Positions 44,839 through 53,464 of a stretch of 64,000 nt of DNA are shown here, one piece after another. The notes below the pieces were generated by a model. The model was not told the origin of the DNA. It did no database searches and saw nothing but the letters and a program-made list of their open reading frames with translations. Numbering within the stretch: position 1 is the first letter of the stretch; every line of letters begins with the position of its first letter. This stretch comes from Streptomyces sp. NRRL F-5135 (lineage in GTDB: Bacteria > Actinomycetota > Actinomycetes > Streptomycetales > Streptomycetaceae): the NCBI RefSeq assembly GCF_000719775.1, contig NZ_JOHR01000008.1, positions 363,736-427,735 of the forward strand, given 5' to 3'. The translations under genes and the position numbers were made by a program.

Positions 44839-45249
44839 TCAGCGGTTTCCCGCGCCGTTCCCGGAGAGCAGCGGAATGTCGTTGAGGATGTGCGACAGCG
44901 CCTCGTCACCCTTGGCCTGCGTCGAGTTCTCGACACACTGCTGGTTCTGCGGCGAGGACAGGATGTTGAGGTCCTGGACCCCGATGTTCAGGAGACCGAG
45001 GACCGAGCCGACGTTCGCCTTGGCCGGAAGGGCGATGCAGGGCTTGTTGAACGACCCCTGGATGAGCGCGATCTGCGGGCTCATGTGCCCGTACGTCGCC
45101 ATGTTGCCGAACTGCTGCGTGGCGAAGTTGCCACTGGCCGACGTGACGCCGCCGTCATTGCCGATGGCGAGCGCGGAGGGCGCCGTGGCGGCGGAAACGC
45201 CCACCACGGAGGCGGCGATGGCCGTGCCGGCCATGACCTTCTTGATCAC
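44839..45249 (-). CDS. Rodlin protein 2
   Basis: This 136-residue rodlin has a signal peptide ([20 protein letters not shown]) ending near APSALA. The mature part differs from rodlins 1 and 3 at the start ([20 protein letters not shown]) but keeps [12 protein letters not shown]-type [20 protein letters not shown] and the C-terminal SGNGAGNR. Start is GTG at 45247-45249 with AAGGGG upstream. It is divergent from rodlin 3 across a shared 313-bp region, like rdlA/rdlB of S. coelicolor. Confidence 0.95.
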   Translation of the reverse strand: MIKKVMAGTAIAASVVGVSAATAPSALAIGNDGGVTSASGNFATQQFGNMATYGHMSPQIALIQGSFNKPCIALPAKANVGSVLGLLNIGVQDLNILSSPQNQQCVENSTQAKGDEALSHILNDIPLLSGNGAGNR

Positions 45250-45297
45250 GATGAGTCCCCTTCTGAAGGATGCCCCACTGTCGCCGGGGCCCCCTGA

Positions 45298-45325
45298 GCA
45301 ACTCGTGACGGCCGTTCAGGTTCCG
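45298..45325 (-). promoter_or_regulatory. Promoter candidate of rodlin 2 (BldN-like)
   Basis: Minus strand CGGAAC (45320-45325), 16-bp spacer, AGTTGC (45298-45303). This is close to the sigma-BldN pattern CGTAAC-N16-CGTTGA as I recall it. The -10 lies 48 nt before the start. Confidence 0.5.
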
Positions 45326-45490
45326 TCCGCACGCATCAACTCACTCCAACGGTCTATTACCGAGGGTTACGAGGACGAAGAAAGGGAATACCGCCCGATT
45401 GGCGATTTATCGGAAGGTCCGGCGACTCCGGTGTCTCCCGGCCGTCCGGAGGCAATGCCGGAGGCGCCACTAACCGATCGGGTGAAGCAG

Positions 45491-45518
45491 CGGAACCAAA
45501 CCGGCGGCCCCCGGTTGT
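45491..45518 (+). promoter_or_regulatory. Promoter candidate of rodlin 3 (BldN-like)
   Basis: CGGAAC (45491-45496), 16-bp spacer, GGTTGT (45513-45518), 44 nt before the GTG start. Same -35 hexamer and spacing as the divergent rodlin 2 promoter. The rest of the 313-bp region 45250-45562 holds no gene. Confidence 0.5.
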
Positions 45519-45562
45519 TCAGGTCGCTCCACATGCATTCGCTGAGAAGAAGAGGAACAACC

Positions 45563-45976
45563 GTGATCAAGAAGGTTATGGCCGGCGCGGCCCTCGCCGC
45601 CTCTGCCATCGGCATGTCCGCCGCGGCGGCACCGTCGGCGTTCGCCATCGCCGACGACGGTGGGACGAACTCGTTCAGCGGCAACGGCGCCGAGTCGTCG
45701 TTCGGCAACCAGGTCACCAAGGGCGACATGAGCCCGCAGGCGGAGCTGATCCAGGGCTCGCTCAACAAGCTGTGCGTCGGCCTGCCCGCCAAGGTGAACG
45801 CCGGCTCGCTCGTGGGCGTCATCGCCAACGTCGCGGTCCAGGACGTCCAGGTCCTGTCCAACCCGCAGAACCAGCAGTGCACGGAGAACTCGACCCAGGC
45901 CAAGCGCGACGAGCCGCTGTCGCACCTCCTGGACGACATCCCGATCCTCTCCGGCAACGGCGTCGGCAACCGCTGA
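45563..45976 (+). CDS. Rodlin protein 3
   Basis: This 137-residue rodlin has signal peptide [20 protein letters not shown] ending at PSAFA, then [49 protein letters not shown] and SGNGVGNR. Its mature start resembles rodlin 1, but its signal peptide resembles rodlin 2. Start is GTG at 45563-45565 with GAGGAA upstream. Two rodlins are usual in Streptomyces; three at one locus is notable. Confidence 0.95.
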   Translation: MIKKVMAGAALAASAIGMSAAAAPSAFAIADDGGTNSFSGNGAESSFGNQVTKGDMSPQAELIQGSLNKLCVGLPAKVNAGSLVGVIANVAVQDVQVLSNPQNQQCTENSTQAKRDEPLSHLLDDIPILSGNGVGNR

Positions 45977-46046
45977 CCGCCGACCCGGCACACGGCCGTC
46001 CGGATACACCCGGACACACTGACACCCCGGTCCCACGGATCGACGG

Positions 46047-46082
46047 CGGGCCGACGGGGGCAATGGCGCCCCTGTCGGCCCG
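46047..46082 (+). terminator. Hairpin after rodlin 3
   Basis: CGGGCCGAC (46047-46055) pairs with GTCGGCCCG (46074-46082), with a second G-run/C-run pair inside. It is 70 bp past the rodlin 3 stop. A smaller CACACCG/CGGTGTG hairpin lies near 46154. The remainder of the 386-bp gap to 46362 is the leader of the chaplin gene. Confidence 0.65.
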
Positions 46083-46362
46083 TAGTGCGCTCAGGCCTTC
46101 GTCATACCGTCACCTGATCGCACGAACAGCACGGAACCGGGCCGACGGAATGACCGACACACCGCGACGGTGTGAGAAGAACCCCCTTGCCGCAGCAACC
46201 GAGTGACAGCGAAAAGTCTTCAAAACAGGCCAGTTTCCTCCCCTGTCTCCCGTCGTTGGAGTTCCCGCAGCGGGCGTGGAAGCCGAGGCCCGAGAGGGTG
46301 ACGCTCGCGTACGCACGAAAGCCGTGCGGACGAACTGGCCGCTGCGGAAAGGGCTCAGAACA

Positions 46363-46710
46363 ATGAAGTGCACGAAGATCGCTGCGGCCACCGCGGGGCT
46401 GGTCCTCGCCCTCGGCGCCGCCTCTCCCGCGATGGCCGACGCCGAGTCCGAGGCGGTCGTCGCCAACTCCCCGGGCGTCCTGTCCGGGAACAACATCGCG
46501 GTTCCCATCCACATTCCGATCAACATCTGCGGCAACACGATCGACATCATCGCGCTGCTCAACCCCTCCCTCGGCAACGTCTGCATCAACCAGGACGGTG
46601 AAGAGGAGGAGAAGAAGGGCCACCACGGCCAGAAGAAGGGCCACCACGGCCAGAAGAAGGGCCACCACGGCCAGCAGAAGGGCCACCACGGCCCGGCGTA
46701 CCAGAGGTGA
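46363..46710 (+). CDS. Short chaplin with C-terminal His/Gly-repeat tail
   Basis: This 115-residue secreted amyloid-forming surfactant has a signal peptide ending SPAMA (about 25), then one chaplin domain (about 30-72: ANSPGVLSGNNIAVPIHIPI, NICGNTIDIIALLNPSLGN, VCIN) with the two conserved Cys. Unlike ordinary short chaplins, it continues with an acidic EEEEKK stretch and about four KKGHHGQ repeats (about 80-110) before PAYQR. The tail is strongly basic and His-rich and could bind metals, polysaccharide or nucleic acid. ATG at 46363. It sits just upstream of a long chaplin, matching the chpD-chpA order beside rdl genes. Confidence 0.9.
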   Translation: MKCTKIAAATAGLVLALGAASPAMADAESEAVVANSPGVLSGNNIAVPIHIPINICGNTIDIIALLNPSLGNVCINQDGEEEEKKGHHGQKKGHHGQKKGHHGQQKGHHGPAYQR

Positions 46711-46739
46711 CGACGCCCTGACGTCGCACTGACGCTGTG

Positions 46740-46806
46740 CGGGCACCCTCGCCAGGGTGCCCGTGGCCGGTCCCGCAAGCGCACGCGGTACGCGCTTCGG
46801 GACCGG
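46740..46806 (+). terminator. Tandem hairpins between the two chaplin genes
   Basis: The first hairpin is CGGGCACCCT/AGGGTGCCCG (46740-46763, 4-nt loop). The second pairs CCGGTCCCG (46767-46775) with CGGGACCGG (46798-46806), continued by AAGCGC/GCGCTT. Two strong hairpins in series make read-through unlikely. Confidence 0.75.
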
Positions 46807-46875
46807 TCCCCGTTGGATCGGATGATCCCCAGTCACACAACTGCTCGCCGTACGGCCGGCAGGAGGAGAAACCAG

Positions 46876-47814
46876 ATGCGAGATCTCATCAGCAAGGGAC
46901 TGCTGACCGCCGCCGCCGCGTCGAGCGTGCTGTCCCTGAGCAGCGGTTACGCGACCGCGGTGGAGGCCGACGGGGCCGCCGTCGGCTCACCGGGAGTGCT
47001 GTCGGGCAACAACGTGCAGGTACCCGTGGAGATCCCGATCAACGTCTGCGGGAACACCGTGGACCCGGTCGGAGTGCTCAACCCCGCGTTCGGCAACGTC
47101 TGCGCCAATACATCGGGCACGTCCGCGCACTCGTCCGAGCACGCGTCCTCCGTGCACGGGCGTCCCTCCTCGCCCTCCGTTCCCCCGGCGCGGCAGTCGC
47201 ACCCGGCCCCGCCGTCCCACGGCGCGCCTCCCGCGAACTCGACCCGCCCGGCACCACAGGCCGACGACGAGCGCACACCGCCCGGCCAGACCATTCACCG
47301 CGACCACGCGCAGGCACCCGACGCACCGAGGCCGGGCGGCGGCTCCACCGCCACGGGGCTGGCGCAGGGCTCGCCGGGCGTGGGCTCGGGCAACAACGTG
47401 GCAGTGCCGATCGACGTCCCGGTGAACCTCTGCGGGAACTCGGTGGACGTGGTCGGCGTCCTCAACCCGGTGTTCGGCAACTTCTGCGGGACCAAGGCGG
47501 CCCCGCCCGCTCCGGGAACGCCGCACGTCCCGGCGCAGCCCCCGGGGCCCCAGCGCCCCGACGAGCCGGTCAGCCCCGTGGGCCCCGGTGTTCCCGCGTC
47601 GCCCGCCGACCGCGCCGTGCCGCCCGCCCCCGCCACCGCCCCGCACGGTCCGGCGCACCCCGGCTCGGCACCGGCCGCCGACGCCCCGGCCGGCCCGCGG
47701 CTGGCGTCCACCGGTGTCGACTCCGGCCTCTTCACGGGCGCGGCGCTGAGCGCCGGTCTGCTGCTCGGCGGCGCCATCCTCTACCGGCGGAGCACGGCGG
47801 GGACGCGCCGCTGA
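46876..47814 (+). CDS. Long chaplin, sortase-anchored
   Basis: This 312-residue, wall-anchored chaplin of the ChpA/B/C type has a signal peptide (about 1-30), a first chaplin domain (about 32-75, GSPGVLSGNNVQVPVEIPIN), a Pro/Ser/His-rich spacer (about 76-160), a second domain (GSPGVGSGNNVAVPIDVPVN, about 165-205), a long Pro/Ala spacer, then sorting signal LASTG, a hydrophobic helix and RRSTAGTRR tail. Class E sortase would attach it to the wall, where it nucleates assembly of short chaplins. AGGAGGAG lies 7 nt before the ATG at 46876. Confidence 0.95.
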   Translation: MRDLISKGLLTAAAASSVLSLSSGYATAVEADGAAVGSPGVLSGNNVQVPVEIPINVCGNTVDPVGVLNPAFGNVCANTSGTSAHSSEHASSVHGRPSSPSVPPARQSHPAPPSHGAPPANSTRPAPQADDERTPPGQTIHRDHAQAPDAPRPGGGSTATGLAQGSPGVGSGNNVAVPIDVPVNLCGNSVDVVGVLNPVFGNFCGTKAAPPAPGTPHVPAQPPGPQRPDEPVSPVGPGVPASPADRAVPPAPATAPHGPAHPGSAPAADAPAGPRLASTGVDSGLFTGAALSAGLLLGGAILYRRSTAGTRR

Positions 47815-48108
47815 CGCCCGGGCACGCCCGGCCCGTCGGGGGAGGATCACGCCGGATTCTCCCGGAGGGACATGCCCGGCGGCCCGGCACAGCCGGACCG
47901 CCCGCATCGTCACTTGGCCCGTCGGCCGTTCCCTCCCGCCTCCGCCGCTCGGCCGCCGATGGCCCATGCGGGGGATGAAATGCACGGACGGTCTACGGAA
48001 GGACCGAGGCCGGATTCCTGTTCGGCTTACTAGAAATACTTATGAGGAGCGAGGTGATCACCGGGCCGGGAGACCGGCTCATACGAGTGCGAACGACGAG
48101 GAGCGGAC
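47815..48108 (+). other. Intergenic region upstream of the GH26-like gene
   Basis: No gene is supported. The first part is G+C-rich and may hold the end of the chaplin transcript. A short A+T-rich patch (CTTACTAGAAATACTTATGA) at 48027-48046 is the probable promoter of the hydrolase gene. Confidence 0.45.
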
Positions 48109-49416
48109 ATGCCCCATCGACAGCGGCGGCGCCGGACGACCTGGCCCGGGCTGCTCATGGCCGCTTTTCTCGTTTCCGGAGTGGCATCGCCCGTGCCGAG
48201 CCACGCGGCCGAACCGGACGACGACGGCCGGACGAACCCGCCACCCGCGGCGTCGCCCGCGCTGGGCGCGTATCTCGATTACGGTCCGACCGGCGTGCGT
48301 CGCATCGCCAAGATGCAGAAATGGCTGGGCGGTACGGAATTGCGCGTCGGACACACCTATCTCCCCGGCGACGTGTGGGAGAACATCGAGGGAAAGCCCT
48401 CCTTCCTGGCGGACTGGGCCGCGTGGCGGAAGGCCAAGAAGGACCGGCTGTTCGTGCTCAACGTGCCCATGCTGGAACACCACGAGAAGCGGGCCCGGGA
48501 CAAGACCGTCCGCCGTGAGCTGCGCAGAGGTGCGCGAGGGAGCTACGACAAGCATTTCGCGACCCTGGCGCGACGGCTGGTGCGGCTGGGGGTGCCCGAC
48601 ACGGTGATCGTGCTGGGCTGGGAGATGAACGGAGTGACGTACAGGCACCGCTGCGGTCCCGATCCGGCGTCGTGGAGGAAATACTGGCGCCGCATCGTCA
48701 CCGCCATGCGTTCCGTGCCCGGACAGAAATTCCGTTTCGATTTCGCTCCGAACCGCGGCCGGGACGACGTTCCCTGGACCTCCTGTTACCCCGGTGACGA
48801 CGTCGTGGACATCCTCGGCATGGATTCCTACGACCAGCCGCCGGCCAAGACCTTCGACGAGCAGGTGAATGAGCCCTACGGGCTGCGCAAGCATGTCGAG
48901 TTCGCGGCCGAGCACGGAAAGGTCATCTCGTATCCGGAGTGGGGCCTGTTCCGTCACGGGGACAATCCCGAATACGTGCGCCGCATGCTGCACTGGTTCG
49001 ACACATACAAACCGCTGTACAACACCGTCACCGATTACTGTCCGCACGGCGTATGGCAGTGCGCCAAGAATCCGGAGTCGTCGAAGGTCTTCCGTTCCAC
49101 GCTGTACGGTCAGGCCGGGAAGCCGCCCACACCGGCGGAACCGCCGCCCACCGAGCCCGGGAGGCCGACGCCGGGGGAGCCGGGACCGGTCCCCTCGGGT
49201 CCTGGGCCGCCAACCGATCCGGCCGAACCCTGGGTGCCGGAGGACTCGTGGTTGCCCGAGGAGCCGTGGGTGCCGGAAGACCCCTGGTCGCCGGAAGAGC
49301 CGGCGGAGGACTGCGAACCGATGAACCTCGGTTCCTGGATCGAGCGGTGGCTCGGCGGGCCCCTTTGCGTCCCCTTCACATGGCAGGGGCTGGACCGGGG
49401 GGACCGGGACTTCTGA
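48109..49416 (+). CDS. Secreted GH26-like glycoside hydrolase
   Basis: This 435-residue secreted protein has a signal peptide ending SHAA (about 1-33). The (beta/alpha)8 domain (about 52-315) carries two Glu at GH26-like positions: Glu172 in VLGWEMNG (acid/base) and Glu277 in ISYPEWG (nucleophile). A C-terminal Pro-rich region holds four EPWVPED/EEPW-type repeats (about 370-410), and a final domain has two Cys (EDCEPMNLGSW and PLCVPFTWQG). GH26 members cut beta-mannans and related glycans. It converges on the exopolysaccharide operon, so it may trim or release that polymer (inferred). GAGGAG precedes the ATG. Confidence 0.8.
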   Translation: MPHRQRRRRTTWPGLLMAAFLVSGVASPVPSHAAEPDDDGRTNPPPAASPALGAYLDYGPTGVRRIAKMQKWLGGTELRVGHTYLPGDVWENIEGKPSFLADWAAWRKAKKDRLFVLNVPMLEHHEKRARDKTVRRELRRGARGSYDKHFATLARRLVRLGVPDTVIVLGWEMNGVTYRHRCGPDPASWRKYWRRIVTAMRSVPGQKFRFDFAPNRGRDDVPWTSCYPGDDVVDILGMDSYDQPPAKTFDEQVNEPYGLRKHVEFAAEHGKVISYPEWGLFRHGDNPEYVRRMLHWFDTYKPLYNTVTDYCPHGVWQCAKNPESSKVFRSTLYGQAGKPPTPAEPPPTEPGRPTPGEPGPVPSGPGPPTDPAEPWVPEDSWLPEEPWVPEDPWSPEEPAEDCEPMNLGSWIERWLGGPLCVPFTWQGLDRGDRDF

Positions 49417-49458
49417 CCGCACCACCACCGCTTCCCGGTCTGAGCGGCGCAGTGGCCG

Positions 49459-49484
49459 GGGAGCGGCGGCGGAGGGCCGCTCCC
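49459..49484. terminator. Bidirectional hairpin at the GH26/EPS junction
   Basis: GGGAGCGGC (49459-49467) and GCCGCTCCC (49476-49484) form a 9-bp stem with an 8-nt loop in the 108-bp gap between two converging genes. Confidence 0.7.
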
Positions 49485-49524
49485 GCCTCCCCGGCGGTTC
49501 GGCGCACGGCGTCGGACACCGGCG

Positions 49525-50940
49525 TCAGCCTCTGACGTTGTCTCCGCCTCTGACGTTGCCCCTGCCTTTGCCCCTGCCTTTGTCCTCGCGCGCCGCGCGG
49601 CCGCCCTCGGCTCTTGCCCGTTTGCCGGTACTCCTGGCTCCGGCCTGCTTGCCGGTGCTCTTGGCGCTCGCCCGCCGGTCGGGCCTCGTGGCGCTCGACT
49701 GCTGATCGCCGCCGTGCCGCCCGTCCGCTGCCCGTAGTCGCTTGACGAGCGCGGCGGCCCGGCTCCGGCCCGCCGCGCGGGCGGCGACCAGCCACAGGAC
49801 CGGTGCCAGGGACGGCCGGGCCATCAACAGCCGCTGGTTGCGCACGGTCTCGGGCCGCCAGTGGTGCTTGTACGGCTCGTCGCCGCGCAGCAGGCTCAGC
49901 GTGCTCCGGCCGCTCGCACCGATGTGCCGGACCGCGCTGCGCAGCAGCATCGTCGCCACGTCCACCTTCCGGGCACGCAGCGTGGGGTCGACGCCGTAGA
50001 GGTAGCCGCCCTCCATCCGCCCCGACATCAGGGTGAGGTCCGCGGCGACCACCTTCCCCTCCAGCCGGAACTCGGTGACGCGCGCGGTGCCGGTGGCCAC
50101 CATCGACGTCACCGCGCGGGTCAGATGGTCGGAGAACCGGGCGCTGAGGTGTTCCTGTGTGACACCGCGCCCCTGCCACTGGAGCCGGTGCAGCCCCAGC
50201 AGCCGGCCGACCGCGTCGGGGACCTCCGCCTCGGGCACCGGCCGTTCCTGGATGCCGAGCGCGTCCAGCTTGCGCATCTTGGCGCGGGCTCGCTGGGAGC
50301 GGGCGGTGGCGAGTCTGCCGAGCAGTTCGTCCATGGTGAGGGCGGGCAGTTCGAGGCAGAGGGAGTCGGGCAGCTCGCGGCGCGGGCCCCGCCAGCAGGC
50401 GAGGACGCGTTCGGCGGCGGCTCCCGGCCGTACCTCCCGCAGGTCGATCACCGCCGTCCGGGCCGCGTTCGCGAGGGCGCGCGCCAGCGCCTCGGCCACC
50501 GCCGCCCCGTCCGGGCCCGCCGGGCCGTCGGGGCCTTCGTCCAGCAGGACGTCGCAGTAGTCGGTGATGCCGGTGCCGATCGGTACGAGGACCGGGAGCG
50601 CGCCCCGGACCAGCATCAGCGGTGCGGCGGCGACCAGTTCCCCGTCCCGGTGTACGAGGACGACCCGGAGCCGGCCCCGTTTGCCGTACGCCAGCCACCA
50701 CGAGTACAGCCACGCGTGGCACTGGAAGGGGGTGGCGTTGCGGGAGCGGCGGTGGAGCGCGTCCCAGGCGGGGGCGAGTTCGGCGAAGCGGTCGGTGTCG
50801 CGGCACAGCTCCGTGGTGAACACCGGCTTCGGCGCGGCACCGGCCGGGCACGCCGGTGCCGGTACGGACGCGGGTGCGGGCGACCGGACCGGGACGACGG
50901 GGTCGGCGTCGGCGGGGCGCACACTCTGACCGGCGGTCAT
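49525..50940 (-). CDS. GNAT-type acyltransferase (CelD/BcsL-like) of the exopolysaccharide operon
   Basis: This 471-residue protein has a double-GNAT (FemAB/CelD-like) fold: PFQCHAWLYSWWLAYG near the N-terminus, REVRPGAAAERVLACW in the middle, and the acceptor region LEGKVVAADLTLMSGRMEGG with YLYGVDP. Such proteins acylate sugars or peptides in capsule and cellulose clusters. The last 60 residues are a Lys/Arg/Gly-rich tail (AKSTGKQAGARSTGKRARAE, ending GNVRGGDNVRG) of repeat origin. It is the last gene of the operon; the ATG at 50938-50940 overlaps the stop of the chain-length gene (ATGA). Confidence 0.85.
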   Translation of the reverse strand: MTAGQSVRPADADPVVPVRSPAPASVPAPACPAGAAPKPVFTTELCRDTDRFAELAPAWDALHRRSRNATPFQCHAWLYSWWLAYGKRGRLRVVLVHRDGELVAAAPLMLVRGALPVLVPIGTGITDYCDVLLDEGPDGPAGPDGAAVAEALARALANAARTAVIDLREVRPGAAAERVLACWRGPRRELPDSLCLELPALTMDELLGRLATARSQRARAKMRKLDALGIQERPVPEAEVPDAVGRLLGLHRLQWQGRGVTQEHLSARFSDHLTRAVTSMVATGTARVTEFRLEGKVVAADLTLMSGRMEGGYLYGVDPTLRARKVDVATMLLRSAVRHIGASGRSTLSLLRGDEPYKHHWRPETVRNQRLLMARPSLAPVLWLVAARAAGRSRAAALVKRLRAADGRHGGDQQSSATRPDRRASAKSTGKQAGARSTGKRARAEGGRAAREDKGRGKGRGNVRGGDNVRG

Positions 50941-52232
50941 GACACCGGCTCCGGCTGGGGGTGGGAAGCGGTCGCCGGTGCCGGGACGGACGCCGCCGGG
51001 GAGGCGGGGGACGCGGGGGCGGGGGACGCGGGGACCGCGGGAGACGCCGAGGGTGCCTGGGTCTCCGGAGTTGCGGGGGGTGCGGCGGTTGCGGGAGTTG
51101 CGGGAGTTTCCCGAGTGTCCGGGGTTACCGGTGCCTGCGGGGTCCGCGCGTCCTTCGGAACAGCCGTGGGGGCCGGGGCGGGTGCGGGCGCGGCGGCCGT
51201 CACGGCGGCGTCCTCGTCGGTCCGCCGCTTCGGCGGCACCAGCAGCCCGAGCCCGCCGATCAGCCCGCCGGCGCAGCCGCCGACCAGGGCCGCAAGCGGC
51301 GCGGAGACGGAGGCCGGGCTCTTCGGGGTGACGGCGCGCGAGAGCTGGACCACCCGTACGTTCGTACTGCCCTGCATGTGGGAGCCGTTGGAAACCAGGG
51401 CACGCGCGACACCGTCCGCCATGGCGACGGCGGCCGACGGCTTCGTCGAGGTCGCCGTCACGGAGATCATCGGGGCGTCCGGTGACGTGGCCGTGCGTAC
51501 GGCGGACTTGAGCTCCTCCGCCGGGACGCCGGCCCAGATCTGCGCGTCGGCGAGCACGGCGACCTGGGAGGCGACCCGTCCGTACGCCGTCGCGAACCCG
51601 AGCGCGGCGGTCGGGTCGGACCTGTCGGTCGGTACCACCAGGACATAGCTGGTGGCGGTGTACTCGGGCGTCCGCAGCGTGCCGTAGAGGCCGCCGGCCA
51701 GCGCCCCGCCGAGGACCGCCACCGGCACGACCCACCGCACGGGCAGCGCCTTGGGCCGCAGCGACCACGAGCGGGACCGCGGGACAGCGGGCCGGCCGGC
51801 GCCCCGGTCCGGCACGGGCCGGGCCGGGCGGACGATCTTCCTCAGCTTCAGCGTCGCACCGTTCGAGGCGTCGTCGGAACGTGTGCCCGGCGTACGGGAC
51901 GGGGCGGCCGAACGGGAGGGGCTCGGCTTCCCGCTCTCCTTCTGTTGCGTCCGCCCCGTCTTGGCGGCCTGCCCGGTCTTGGACGGCTGCCCCGTCTTGG
52001 ACGGCTGGCTCGCCTTGGCCGGCTGGCTCGCCTTGGAGGGCTGACTCGCCTTGGCCGGCTGGCTCACCTTGGAGGGCTGGCCCACCTTGTCCTCCGGCTG
52101 GCCCGCCTTGACCGGCTGACCGGCCTTGTCCGCCGGGCTCACCTTGCCGGGCTGACTCGCCTTGCCGGACTGGTTCGCCGAATTCGGCTGACTCGGCCGG
52201 CTCGACGGACTCGGCTGACTCGACTTGCTCAT
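50937..52232 (-). CDS. Wzz/YveK-like polysaccharide chain-length protein
   Basis: The N-terminal about 125 residues of this 431-residue protein are a disordered hexapeptide repeat (KASQPS, KTGQPS and similar, about twelve units). Next comes transmembrane helix 1 (about 160-180), an extracytoplasmic Wzz-like domain (RTPEYTATSYVLVVP, VTATSTKPSAAVAMADGVA), helix 2 (ALVGGCAGGLIGGLGLLVPP), and an Ala/Pro/Thr-rich cytoplasmic tail of about 110 residues. It lacks a tyrosine-kinase domain. Role: setting polymer length during Wzx/Wzy-type export. It overlaps neighbours by ATGA on both sides. Confidence 0.85.
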   Translation of the reverse strand: MSKSSQPSPSSRPSQPNSANQSGKASQPGKVSPADKAGQPVKAGQPEDKVGQPSKVSQPAKASQPSKASQPAKASQPSKTGQPSKTGQAAKTGRTQQKESGKPSPSRSAAPSRTPGTRSDDASNGATLKLRKIVRPARPVPDRGAGRPAVPRSRSWSLRPKALPVRWVVPVAVLGGALAGGLYGTLRTPEYTATSYVLVVPTDRSDPTAALGFATAYGRVASQVAVLADAQIWAGVPAEELKSAVRTATSPDAPMISVTATSTKPSAAVAMADGVARALVSNGSHMQGSTNVRVVQLSRAVTPKSPASVSAPLAALVGGCAGGLIGGLGLLVPPKRRTDEDAAVTAAAPAPAPAPTAVPKDARTPQAPVTPDTRETPATPATAAPPATPETQAPSASPAVPASPAPASPASPAASVPAPATASHPQPEPVS

Positions 52233-53464
52233 GGACAACTCACCTCTCGGATGGCGGCGACCGGGCCGCGCACGGCGTTCTCGTAGACGGTCATCAGCTG
52301 TTCGGCACTGTGGGAGATGTCGTAGTGGAGCGCGGCCGGCGGCACGGACAGCCTGTGCCGCCCGGCCTCCTGCCACGATTCGTGGGCCCGCGCGTGGCAC
52401 GCCTCCTGGAACGGGCGCAGATCCGCGGCCAGTCCGGCGACCGAGCCACTGATGCGGCGCGCCCCCGGCGCCGCCTCGGGGGGCAGGTCGTGCAGGGCGG
52501 GACAGGTGACGTGGAGCACCGGGAGCCCTGCCGCCAGCGCTTCCACGACGGCCAGACCGAACGACTCGTCGGGGGACGTGGAGACGAAGACGTCCATGGC
52601 GGCCAGGAGGGACGGCAGGTCGGGCCCGCCGCTCACCGGACACGGCGCGCCGCAGGCCGGTGGAACGGGAGGCGGAACGGGAGGCGGAACGCGCGGCGGA
52701 TCCTCGCACGCGCCGTGCAGCAGGATCCGGCCGGCCGCTCCCAGCTCGTCGGCCAGCCGCCCGAGCCCCGCCCGCTCGGGCCCGTCCCCGACCAGCAGCA
52801 GCCGGGCGGAGGGCAGTTGGGCGACCGCCCGTACGAGCGTGTCGAACCGTTTGCCACGGGTGAGCCGTCCGACCCCGCCGACCACGAAGGCGTCGAGGGG
52901 CAGGCCGAGGCGGTCGCGCGTCGCGCGCCGGGCCACCGCGTCGAAGGCGAAACGTCCGACCTCGATGCCGTTGGGCACGACATGGATGCGGTCGCGCGGT
53001 ACTCCCCAGCGCTCCAGTCGGCGGGCGACGGTGTCCGAGACGGCGACCGTGGCCGTGCCCAGGCGCTCCCCGGCCAGGTAGAGGGCCCGGGCGCCGGCGG
53101 ACAGCGGCCGGCCCTCGATCTGGCGGGCGCCCAGGGAGTGCTCGGTGGCCACGATGGGCCGTACGCCCGCCAGCCGCGCCGCGAACCGCCCGTACAGGCA
53201 CGCGCGGTAGAGGTGGGTGTGCACCAGGTCGTACCGGCCCTGCCGGACGAGCCTGGCCAGCCGGGGCAGGGCGCCGAGGTCCCGGTTCCCCGCCATGGCG
53301 AGGTCCCTGACCCGTACCCCGTCCGCCGTGATGCCTTCGGCGACGGCGCCCGGGTTGGTCAGGGTGATGACGTCGCTGTCGGTCGGCAGGTGCCGCAGCA
53401 GGAGCCGCAGCTGCTGCTCGGCCCCGCCGATGCCGAGACCGGTGATGATGTGCAGCACCCTCAC
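52229..53464 (-). CDS. GT4-family glycosyltransferase
   Basis: This 411-residue GT-B retaining transferase begins VRVLHIITGLGIGGAEQQLR, an N-terminal acceptor-domain motif. It then has HTHLYRACLYG, VATEHSLGARQ, the VVPNGIEVGRF linker, the donor segment VVGGVGRLTRGKRFDTL and the EX7E motif as ESFGLAVVEALAAGLPVL. A short Pro insert (PRVPPPVPPPVPP) interrupts the donor domain. GTG at 53462-53464 has GGAGG 8 nt upstream and overlaps the deacetylase stop. It adds a sugar to the lipid-linked repeat unit on the cytoplasmic face; the donor is unknown. Confidence 0.9.
   Translation of the reverse strand: MRVLHIITGLGIGGAEQQLRLLLRHLPTDSDVITLTNPGAVAEGITADGVRVRDLAMAGNRDLGALPRLARLVRQGRYDLVHTHLYRACLYGRFAARLAGVRPIVATEHSLGARQIEGRPLSAGARALYLAGERLGTATVAVSDTVARRLERWGVPRDRIHVVPNGIEVGRFAFDAVARRATRDRLGLPLDAFVVGGVGRLTRGKRFDTLVRAVAQLPSARLLLVGDGPERAGLGRLADELGAAGRILLHGACEDPPRVPPPVPPPVPPACGAPCPVSGGPDLPSLLAAMDVFVSTSPDESFGLAVVEALAAGLPVLHVTCPALHDLPPEAAPGARRISGSVAGLAADLRPFQEACHARAHESWQEAGRHRLSVPPAALHYDISHSAEQLMTVYENAVRGPVAAIREVSCP

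Noticed and set aside
51940..52200. Possible CRISPR-like array of about 18-bp repeats
   Set aside because: Repeats have no unique spacers and are in frame with a hexapeptide repeat of the chain-length protein.
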